Assembly (NCBI GenBank): GCA_043814315.1
Contig: JBDRKE010000004.1
Location: forward strand, 1-5,144
Direction: 5' to 3'
Length of the DNA: 5,144 bases
From: JBDRKE01 sp043814315
GTDB taxonomy: Bacteria > Omnitrophota > Gorgyraeia > Gygaellales > Profunditerraquicolaceae
Shown piece by piece: positions 1 to 5,057 of this stretch. The notes beneath the pieces were generated by a model. The model made no database searches. It saw nothing but the letters and a program-made list of their open reading frames with translations, and was not told the origin of the DNA. The translations under genes were made by a program, and so were the position numbers. The number at the start of each line of letters is the position of its first letter. Positions within the stretch are counted from its first letter, which is position 1.

Positions 1-61
1 GCCTTTAGGGATTTTCCTGTGCATAAATTTTGGTAGCCCCAACCGGATCCCGACCGGGCAT

Positions 62-91
62 AAATTCCCGACACGTAATAGCGGGAAATTT
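62..91 (-). terminator. hairpin just after tRNA-Glu (weak terminator or processing stem)
   Basis: AAATTCCCG at 62-70 can pair with CGGGAAATTT at 82-91, with one extra A, around an 11-nt loop. On the minus strand the stem begins at the last base of the tRNA. No clear T run follows, so factor-independent termination would be weak, and a role in tRNA 3' end processing is equally possible. The remaining bases 1-61 hold short GC-rich inverted repeats (CCGG at 43-46 and 54-57) and a 9-base direct repeat GCATAAATT at 21 and 58. I see no gene in them. Confidence 0.35.
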
Positions 92-165
92 AGCGCTAAC
101 GGGATTTGAACCCGTGTACTCAGCTTGAGAAGCTGATGTCCTAGGCCGGGCTAGACGATAGCGCC
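91..165 (-). tRNA. tRNA-Glu (anticodon CTC)
   Basis: The minus strand folds as a full cloverleaf. The acceptor GGCGCTA (165-159) pairs with TAGCGCT, with a G-U at the first pair. The D-arm sequence CGTCTAG...AGGAC is typical of tRNA-Glu. The anticodon stem TCAGC/GCTGA closes the loop TTCTCAA with anticodon CTC. The T arm is ACGGG-TTCAAAT-CCCGT, and the discriminator A is at 91. CCA is not encoded, so it must be added by a nucleotidyltransferase. The first 15 bases overlap the 3' end of the upstream minus-strand gene. I see no convincing separate promoter just upstream, so the tRNA may depend on transcription through that gene. Confidence 0.95.
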
Positions 166-819
166 AAGACCTTCAATCCAACCTTTAATTTTAGTAATTA
201 AGTTTATGTCTGAGATGCGGATGCTGCAAATACCATAAGGCGCCAAATCTCCAACTTTTCTTTTACTAGTGGGGCTAGTTTTTACATATGCCTTGGTAAA
301 CTGACCGTAATCTATGCCTGTAATCTCTAACCAATATCTCCTAGCCTTTTCAATATTCCCTGCATCATGTATTTGTATCCTTATACGGAATCTGTTTTCT
401 TGCACACCGCATATTTCTCTAAACCACCTCATCATTAATTTAATCATAGCGGGATCGGTATTAGTAAATTCTGCTCCCGAACACGCACCAGCCTTATATC
501 CTTCTGCCCAATATAATGCTATACCTATCAATTTCAGCTCTCTTGTGGATATGGCATCAATTTCTTGGATCGCATTACTTACAATATTCCTTTTACTATC
601 CTCAGAGTAGATTTTTCTTAACTCATTAAATCCTATAAAGTTCCTTTTGATTTTATCATTCTTATAGCTTATTCTTGCTAATTGTTCATCTGTTAATTTG
701 ATATCCTTCAGCCAATAGCTTAAACTAGCCTTTGAAACCGGGATCTCCTTTAATATCTCAGTGAAAGTCAATCCCTGCTTCCTCAAATCAGTTGCTTTTT
801 TCCTCTCTAAAATCTTCAT
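151..819 (-). CDS. HTH protein with single LAGLIDADG-like motif, function unknown
   Basis: This 222-residue protein has an N-terminal helix-turn-helix (about residues 7-41, with LTFTEILKEIPVSKASLSYW), which suggests DNA binding. A charged linker follows. At 96-109 is LIGIALYWAEGYK, which resembles the helix of LAGLIDADG proteins with Glu106 in the acidic position. It is followed by a strand-helix pattern (FTNTDP, 118-123) and an Arg-rich strand (RFRIRIQI, 143-150). A second set of strands and a helix ends at GWIEGL. With one such motif it would be expected to dimerise. It could be a homing-endonuclease relative or a WhiA-like regulator that uses the fold without cutting; the sequence does not decide. 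The start at 819 has a modest GGGAAG ribosome site. The gene is visibly more AT-rich than the operon, and its stop TAG lies inside tRNA-Glu, which suggests insertion next to the tRNA. The promoter-like sequence at 885-912 would serve it. Confidence 0.8.
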   Translation of the reverse strand: MKILERKKATDLRKQGLTFTEILKEIPVSKASLSYWLKDIKLTDEQLARISYKNDKIKRNFIGFNELRKIYSEDSKRNIVSNAIQEIDAISTRELKLIGIALYWAEGYKAGACSGAEFTNTDPAMIKLMMRWFREICGVQENRFRIRIQIHDAGNIEKARRYWLEITGIDYGQFTKAYVKTSPTSKRKVGDLAPYGICSIRISDINLITKIKGWIEGLGAIV

Positions 820-884
820 AGCAATCTTCCCTACCCAATCAGGTGATGGGGCCGAATAAGAACCAAAATCAAAAAGCTAAAATT

Positions 885-912
885 ATTTTACACTATAAGA
901 AGTTATAGTCAA
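885..912 (-). promoter_or_regulatory. sigma70-like promoter for the HTH/LAGLIDADG-like gene
   Basis: On the minus strand, TTGACT (912-907) and TAAAAT (890-885) are separated by 16 bases. Both are close to consensus. The predicted start leaves a leader of about 60 bases before the ATG at 819. The spacer is filled by the inverted repeat at 892-909. Confidence 0.6.
892..909. promoter_or_regulatory. inverted repeat in promoter spacer, candidate operator
   Basis: ACTATAA (892-898) and TTATAGT (903-909) form a perfect 7-bp inverted repeat around GAAG. It lies between the -10 and -35 hexamers of the minus-strand promoter and overlaps the -35. A dimeric regulator bound here would block or twist the promoter. 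Autoregulation by the HTH protein is a guess. Confidence 0.4.
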
Positions 913-961
913 CCCCGTTAGAAATTCTTAACCTTGATAATATCATAATTTCTTACGGGGT
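912..961. repeat. imperfect inverted repeat in divergent region
   Basis: ACCCCGTTAGAAATT (912-926) and AATTTCTTACGGGGT (947-961) are inverted copies matching at 14 of 15 positions, separated by 20 bases. Inside the gap lies a smaller palindrome, TGATAATATCA (935-945). The right arm runs into the 957-980 palindrome. This arrangement could be a small non-coding mobile or REP-like element, or a cluster of regulator sites. Confidence 0.6.
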
Positions 962-964
962 CAA
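937..964 (-). promoter_or_regulatory. possible second minus-strand promoter
   Basis: On the minus strand TTGACC (964-959, in the left half of the palindrome) precedes TATTAT (942-937) by 16 bases. It would read toward the HTH gene with a longer leader. It may simply reflect the symmetry of the palindrome. Confidence 0.35.
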
Positions 965-980
965 TAAATTTATTGACCCC
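957..980. promoter_or_regulatory. 24-bp perfect palindrome, candidate operator between divergent promoters
   Basis: The half-site GGGGTCAATAAA (957-968) is followed directly by its exact reverse complement (969-980), with no spacer. Each half carries a TTGACC hexamer reading outward, on the plus strand at 973-978 and on the minus strand at 964-959. A symmetric protein bound at the centre would cover both -35 hexamers. The palindrome has no T run and no gene ends here, so it does not look like a terminator. Confidence 0.6.
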
Positions 981-1001
981 GCCCCTTTTGCATTATATAC
1001 T
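973..1001 (+). promoter_or_regulatory. sigma70-like promoter for the FIST-kinase-regulator operon
   Basis: TTGACC (973-978) and TATACT (996-1001) are separated by 17 bases. The predicted transcription start near 1008 leaves a leader of about 59 bases to the ATG at 1067. That leader is AT-rich, has no Shine-Dalgarno site near the start codon and shows no obvious riboswitch fold. A second AT-rich stretch, TAATTAT at 1052-1058, could give a leaderless transcript, but it lacks a good -35. Confidence 0.55.
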
Positions 1002-1066
1002 GTCTACAAATCAAGAGATTGCCAACAATTAAGCAAGGTTTTCTTCTATTCTAATTATAAAAATCA

Positions 1067-2257
1067 ATGCCGATAAAAGTGGGGATGGGTGTCGGGACAG
1101 AACGAGACTTGCCCGTGGCTGTGCAAAACGCAGTCAGCCAAGCCAAAGCCAATATCCAGTCCCATAAAATCAGCCTGGCGGTTGTCTTTAGCACGATAGA
1201 ATTTGCAAATCCCCAGGTGCTTAAGGCCATTTATGCGCTTTTGGGGGAGATCAATATCGTCGGGGCTAGCAGCCTGGGCATCATCACGAATCAGGGGATA
1301 TTTAAACACGGCTTGGCCATCATGCTTTTAAGCCTGCCGGAAGGCGCCTATTGCAATACGGCCTACGTCAAAGACATCAGCGCAAGATCCCCCACCAGCG
1401 CAGGAGAAGAGCTGGGAGAAAAACTACTCTATGGCTTTAAAAACATCCCTCGCGGTTTCAGCCTCATATTCTCCGACGGGCTCATGCAGGACGGCTCCGG
1501 TTTTCTTTACGGCCTCAGAGAAGTCCTGGGGTGGAGTTTTCCCCTGGCAGGCGCCTGTGCCTCAGACAATCTTGAGTTTAAAAAAACCTATGTGTATGTC
1601 AACGACCAGGCTGTCAGCGACGCTGCCTGCGGCATTCTTTGGGGGGGGAAATTACATTTTGGCATGGGGATTAAGCACGGCTGGAAGGCTCTGGGCCAGC
1701 CGCGCACCGTGACAAAGTCCGCGGGCAATATTGTTTATGAAATAGACGGGCTTCCGGCAGCCTCTATTTATAAACACTATTTTGATTACGATATCCCCAC
1801 ATTGAAAAGAGAATTAAAACGCCTCTCCATCATGTATCCCATCGGCGTGTATCTGACCGGAGAGCAAGAATGTCTTTTAAGAAACGTGGTGTCCCTGGAA
1901 AACGACGCATCCCTGGTTTGCCAAGGGCATGTGCCTGAAGGCAGCGTTATCCGATTGATGATCGGCACAAAAGAATTGTGCCTGGGGGCAACGGCTGAGG
2001 CACTCGATGAGGCCAAAAACCGCCTCCTGGGCAGGGCCGCGGATTTTGTATTTGTCTTCGATTCTATTTCAAGATATATGTTACTAGGAAGACAGGCCGA
2101 CAAAGAACTGGACATCATCAAAGAGAAATTGGGAAAAGATACACCTATCATGGGGATGTACAGCTTTGGCGAGCAGGCGCCTTTAAAGGCCATCAATTTT
2201 CAAGGAAGAGCCTATTTTCACAATCAGACGATCTCGATTTTAGGGATAGGAGGGTAG
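1067..2257 (+). CDS. FIST N / FIST C domain sensory protein
   Basis: This soluble protein of 396 residues has no signal peptide or membrane segment and spans the full FIST_N plus FIST_C architecture, with FIST_N at about 35-225 and FIST_C at about 226-380. Diagnostic stretches are VGASSLG (65-71), FSDGLMQDGS (135-144), GACASD (162-167), MYSFGEQAP (364-372) and FHNQT near 384-388. FIST domains are regarded as small-ligand sensors of bacterial signal transduction; the ligand here cannot be read from the sequence. It is the first gene of a three-gene operon. The kinase begins 6 bases after its stop and takes its ribosome site from the last codons of this gene. The start at 1067 gives the expected family N-terminus (MPIKVGMGVG) but lacks a Shine-Dalgarno site. 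An 8-G run at 1641-1648 encodes part of WGG. No output domain is present, so it probably acts by contact with the kinase. Confidence 0.9.
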   Translation: MPIKVGMGVGTERDLPVAVQNAVSQAKANIQSHKISLAVVFSTIEFANPQVLKAIYALLGEINIVGASSLGIITNQGIFKHGLAIMLLSLPEGAYCNTAYVKDISARSPTSAGEELGEKLLYGFKNIPRGFSLIFSDGLMQDGSGFLYGLREVLGWSFPLAGACASDNLEFKKTYVYVNDQAVSDAACGILWGGKLHFGMGIKHGWKALGQPRTVTKSAGNIVYEIDGLPAASIYKHYFDYDIPTLKRELKRLSIMYPIGVYLTGEQECLLRNVVSLENDASLVCQGHVPEGSVIRLMIGTKELCLGATAEALDEAKNRLLGRAADFVFVFDSISRYMLLGRQADKELDIIKEKLGKDTPIMGMYSFGEQAPLKAINFQGRAYFHNQTISILGIGG

Positions 2258-2263
2258 CTGGCG

Positions 2264-3763
2264 ATGTTCTCCATCGGAAATCTCATGAATATACTGGGAT
2301 TTAGCGGCATGGCCTTAAGCATATTGCTTGTGATGGTGCTTCTTTACAAAATGGATAAGATCAAGCAATTAAAGGAGGCTATCGCCAAGCTCAAGACGTC
2401 TTTGAATGAAATGGATGAGCAGGCCAAGCTGATCGTGCGCACGGATATGGAATTAAATAAAGCCCAGGAGGAGCTGGATAAGAAAATCGTCGGCCTCTAT
2501 GCCCTGCAGAGGCTGTCCCGCTCCATCAGCACAACCCTGGAGGAAAACCTGATCTTTAAAATGATTGATGTCTCTGTTATAGAAGAGCTGGGTTTTGAAA
2601 AGGCCTGTTGTTTCTTGTTTGATGAGGCTTTAAATAAATTTGTCCTTCGGCTCAATATCGGTTATCCCCGGGAGGAGATCGAAGAAATAGGGAGTGCGGT
2701 GGAGCAAGACAGAAGCCATTATCTGGAGCTGATAAAAAGCGAAGCCACAACCTCTTCTATATCCCTCACAACAGACCCCGGGTTTAGAGAGAACATAGGC
2801 AAGGTTTTTCACGTGGTCTCCTTTATCGCCTCACCCTTCCTGCCTAAAGAGGGTAACAAAGGATTTTTCTTTGCGGGTACACTTAGCCGCGAGACCCTGA
2901 TCAGCGAAGGAGATGAGGAGCTTATCACCATCCTGGCCAACCAGCTGGGCCAGGCGCTGGAAAACGCCCGCCTGTTCGAAAAAACCTGGCAGGCCCATCA
3001 AGAACTGGAGAAAAAGGTCGAAGAGAGAACGAAGGAACTCAGATACGCCCTGGAAGAAGTTAAGTTGATCAGCCGCCGAAAAACAGATTTTGTTTCCAGC
3101 GTCTCGCACGAGCTGAGGACGCCGCTAACCTCTATCAAGGGGTATGCTGCGATACTGCTTTCCGAGAAATTAGGGGCGCTACCCTCTCAATTAAAGGAGC
3201 GCCTGGAGAAGATAAACCGGCACAGCGACGAACTGGCTCAGTTTGTCAATGACCTTCTGGATATTTCGCGCATAGAATCAGGCAGGGTCTCCATGAAACG
3301 GGAATCCCAAGACCTCAAAACCATTATAGAGGAGGTAGCGGACCTATTATCCATTATCATCAAAGAAAAGCAGATTGAATTTTCCTATAGCGTGCCCCAG
3401 GAGGCCCAAACCGTTTTTGTAGACCATAGCCAGATAAAGAGGGTCCTCATCAATCTGATCAATAACGCCATCAAGTTTACTCCGAGTGGGGGGAAAATCA
3501 CGGTCCTGTGCCATAGCGCCAATAATGAGGTTCAGGTAGATGTCCATGACACGGGTTACGGAATCCCGGAGTCCTCCATTGAGAAGATCTTTGAGGAATT
3601 CTACCGCGTGGATAACCCTATCAACCAAGAGGTTAAAGGCACGGGCCTGGGGTTGGCGTTGGTCAAAAACATCATCGAGGCCCATCAGGGAAAAATCTGG
3701 GTAAAAAGCAAGCTGGATAAAGGTTCGACCTTTAGCATAACTTTGCCCAAGCCTCTGCAATAA
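2264..3763 (+). CDS. membrane-anchored GAF sensor histidine kinase
   Basis: This 499-residue kinase has one membrane helix (about residues 8-28) followed by a coiled coil (30-75), so there is no periplasmic sensor. A GAF-like domain lies at about 78-240 and includes Cys115-Cys116. A second coiled coil (238-270) leads to HisKA with phospho-acceptor His282 in SHELRTP. The ATPase domain shows the N box (LINLINNAIKFTP; Asn397, Asn401), G1 (DTGYGIP, 429-435), F box (FEEFYRV, 443-449) and G2 (GTGLGLAL, 459-466). All catalytic motifs are intact, so it should autophosphorylate and pass phosphate to a separate receiver, since it carries none. The next gene supplies one. AGGAGG at 2248-2253, ten bases before the ATG, supports this start and sits at the end of the FIST gene. 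Input is expected from the cytoplasm through GAF and possibly the FIST partner. Confidence 0.93.
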   Translation: MFSIGNLMNILGFSGMALSILLVMVLLYKMDKIKQLKEAIAKLKTSLNEMDEQAKLIVRTDMELNKAQEELDKKIVGLYALQRLSRSISTTLEENLIFKMIDVSVIEELGFEKACCFLFDEALNKFVLRLNIGYPREEIEEIGSAVEQDRSHYLELIKSEATTSSISLTTDPGFRENIGKVFHVVSFIASPFLPKEGNKGFFFAGTLSRETLISEGDEELITILANQLGQALENARLFEKTWQAHQELEKKVEERTKELRYALEEVKLISRRKTDFVSSVSHELRTPLTSIKGYAAILLSEKLGALPSQLKERLEKINRHSDELAQFVNDLLDISRIESGRVSMKRESQDLKTIIEEVADLLSIIIKEKQIEFSYSVPQEAQTVFVDHSQIKRVLINLINNAIKFTPSGGKITVLCHSANNEVQVDVHDTGYGIPESSIEKIFEEFYRVDNPINQEVKGTGLGLALVKNIIEAHQGKIWVKSKLDKGSTFSITLPKPLQ

Positions 3764-3774
3764 GGAGCGCACTT

Positions 3775-4710
3775 ATGCCGATTAAAATACTTGTGGTGGA
3801 TGATGACCCCGACATCCGGGATATTCTTAAATTGACCCTTTCAGAAGAAAATTACGATGTTATCGAAGCCAAGGACGGTGAGGAGGCTATCAAAATCATC
3901 CAGGGCAAGTCCCCGGACCTCGTTCTGCTCGATTACCGGATCCCCAAGGTGGATGGCCGCGAGGTCTGCCGTCGGATCAAAAGCGATATCCTGTTAAGCC
4001 ACCTACCCATCATTATGGTCACCGGCAGTGGCGACGTGATGGACAAAGTAGGAGGCATAGATTCGGGCGCCGATGACTATATTGTCAAACCTTTTGAGCC
4101 CAAGGAACTCTTGGCGCGTATCCGCATGATCATCCGGCGCACCAAAAGGGACCTGGAGGCTAATCCTCTCACGCGGCTGCCGGGCAATGTCTCCATCATC
4201 AATGAACTCCAGGACCGCTTAAGCCAGAAATCCTTATTTGCGGTCTGCTATATAGACCTTGATAAATTCAAGACTTATAACGACAAGTATGGATTCGAAC
4301 ACGGGGATGAGGTGATCCGGGAGGCGGCGCGTATATTGATTCGCACCGTCAGAGAAATCGGCCACTCCGATGACTTCATCGGGCATATCGGAGGAGACGA
4401 CTTTGTGATTGTGACGGTTCCGGATGCCGTCGATAATATATGCCAAAAGGTCATTGCGGATTTTGAAAGTGCCTCCCCTTCCTTCTACAATGAAGCCGAC
4501 AGAAAAGCGGGCTTTATCCTGGCGCGCGACCGTAAAGGTGTGGAGCAAAAGATCCCCCTCTTATCCGTCTCCATCGGTGTCGTGACCAACGAATTCAGAA
4601 AGATAGAGCATGTGGCGCAAATCGGTGAAGTTGGCGCGGAGTTAAAGGCCCTGGCCAAGAGCCTGGAGAGAAGCAACTACATAAAAGACAAGCGTAAGAG
4701 AGACGCGTAA
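3775..4710 (+). CDS. response regulator: receiver plus GGDEF-type domain with GGDDF signature
   Basis: The 311-residue protein begins with a complete receiver (1-120): acidic pair Asp10-Asp11, phospho-acceptor Asp53 in LLDYRIP, Thr83 and Lys105 in KPF. A GGDEF-type domain follows (about 130-305), opening with NPLTRLPGN in place of the usual DPLTGLPNR. Asp161 of the DLDKF motif and the nucleotide-binding Asn169 and Asp178 are kept. The signature is GGDDF (206-210), and the RxxD inhibitory site is replaced by HSDD (197-200). The C-terminus ends in a KSLERSNYIKDKR-like segment instead of the usual AKxxGRN. These traits recur together in a divergent GGDEF subfamily known to me, so this is probably not decay. 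Diguanylate cyclase activity is plausible but unproven; a changed nucleotide or a binding-only role is possible. AAGGAG at 3762-3767 overlaps the kinase stop, which implies translational coupling. The kinase is the likely phosphate donor. Confidence 0.92.
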   Translation: MPIKILVVDDDPDIRDILKLTLSEENYDVIEAKDGEEAIKIIQGKSPDLVLLDYRIPKVDGREVCRRIKSDILLSHLPIIMVTGSGDVMDKVGGIDSGADDYIVKPFEPKELLARIRMIIRRTKRDLEANPLTRLPGNVSIINELQDRLSQKSLFAVCYIDLDKFKTYNDKYGFEHGDEVIREAARILIRTVREIGHSDDFIGHIGGDDFVIVTVPDAVDNICQKVIADFESASPSFYNEADRKAGFILARDRKGVEQKIPLLSVSIGVVTNEFRKIEHVAQIGEVGAELKALAKSLERSNYIKDKRKRDA

Positions 4711-4720
4711 AGATTATCCT

Positions 4721-4810
4721 TCCCTGCGCTTTAGCGCGAGGACAAGTTCCTTTCGTCCTTGCACTCTAGTGCAGTGCGCAAGTTTACTTCCTCGCACTCC
4801 AGTGCGAGGA
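4721..4810. repeat. three hairpin units with covarying stems
   Basis: Three related inverted repeats are centred near 4731, 4766 and 4799, about 33-35 bases apart. Unit 3 is a perfect 10-bp stem (TCCTCGCACT-CC-AGTGCGAGGA, 4789-4810). Unit 1 (4721-4742) has GCGCT-TT-AGCGC in the same place, with a compensated G-C for A-T exchange, one wobble and one mismatch lower down. Unit 2 (4756-4775) has TTGCACT-CT-AGTGCAG and then diverges. Units 1 and 3 also share GAGGACA after the stem. They lie between the operon stop and its terminator, so they would be in the 3' untranslated RNA. Confidence 0.75.
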
Positions 4811-4812
4811 CA

Positions 4813-4862
4813 CACAATAAAAGATCCACAGGAATAAATTCTCCTGTGGATTTTTTATTGTG
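4813..4862. terminator. strong, probably bidirectional factor-independent terminator
   Basis: The core stem ATCCACAGGA (4824-4833) pairs with TCCTGTGGAT (4842-4851) around 8 bases and is followed by a T6 run at 4851-4856 on the plus strand. Outward, CACAATAAAA (4813-4822) matches TTTTATTGTG (4853-4862), so the arms match at 20 of 21 positions. The A run on the left supplies a T run on the minus strand. It ends the operon and can also end tRNA-Leu, whose last bases it overlaps. Confidence 0.88.
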
Positions 4863-4941
4863 CGCGGGGGGGGAGTTGAACCCCCACACCTTGCGGCACT
4901 ACCCCCTCAAAGTAGCGTGTCTGCCATTCCACCACCCGCGC
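4861..4941 (-). tRNA. tRNA-Leu (anticodon GAG)
   Basis: On the minus strand the acceptor GCGCGGG (4941-4935) pairs with CCCGCGC (4868-4862), with discriminator A at 4861. The sequence TGGTGGAATGGCAGACACGC is the usual tRNA-Leu D-arm region. The anticodon stem CTACT/GGTAG closes a loop with anticodon GAG. A long variable arm, as expected for type II tRNAs, is followed by the T arm GGGGG-TTCAACT-CCCCC. CCA is not encoded. The 8-G run at 4866-4873 (plus strand) is explained by the adjoining T and acceptor stems. Confidence 0.95.
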
Positions 4942-4960
4942 GACTTTTCAATCACAGCCA

Positions 4961-4988
4961 ATTATATAACCATTATCTTAAATATCAA
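4961..4988 (-). promoter_or_regulatory. sigma70-like promoter for tRNA-Leu
   Basis: On the minus strand TTGATA (4988-4983) and TATAAT (4966-4961, a perfect -10) are separated by 16 bases. The -10 ends 19 bases before the tRNA, leaving a short leader to be trimmed by RNase P. Confidence 0.75.
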
Positions 4989-5009
4989 GAGAAAAAGGCA
5001 GCGATGCAC

Positions 5010-5057
5010 TAGCAAGATAAAAATGTCCTATTCTTAGCAAAATAGAAATGTCCTATT
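5010..5057. repeat. two 23-bp direct repeats, possible mobile element end
   Basis: The copies at 5010-5032 and 5035-5057 match at 21 of 23 positions, share the core AAATGTCCTATT and begin TAGCAA, with a period of 25 bases. Closely spaced direct repeats of this size are typical of transposase-binding sites at the ends of some insertion sequences, for example IS21-type termini. No transposase is visible, because the window ends 87 bases later. Chance or regulator sites remain possible. Confidence 0.6.

Noticed and set aside
1..61. Possible tRNA remnant ending in GGGGCTACCA (minus strand, around 30-45)
   Set aside because: Only a weak 4-bp T-arm-like stem can be formed and no anticodon or D arm is present, so I do not call a pseudo-tRNA.
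314..610. Plus-strand frame opposite the HTH gene with a hydrophobic-looking product
   Set aside because: It lies wholly antisense to a gene with recognisable domains and has no ribosome site. The hydrophobic look comes from the complement of charged codons.
957..980. The palindrome as a factor-independent terminator
   Set aside because: No gene ends nearby on either strand and no T run follows the stem. Its position between divergent genes suits an operator or repeat better.
3347..3772. Minus-strand frame of 141 codons opposite the kinase
   Set aside because: It is the shadow of the kinase ATPase domain, whose motifs on the plus strand are unmistakable.
4759..5037. Open plus-strand frame of 92 codons
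   Set aside because: It runs through the hairpin repeats, the terminator, the whole antisense tRNA-Leu and the promoter region. Its composition is that of a chance frame and it has no ribosome site.
5010..5057. Direct repeats as a CRISPR array
   Set aside because: The copies are separated by only 2 bases, there are just two of them and no spacers exist.
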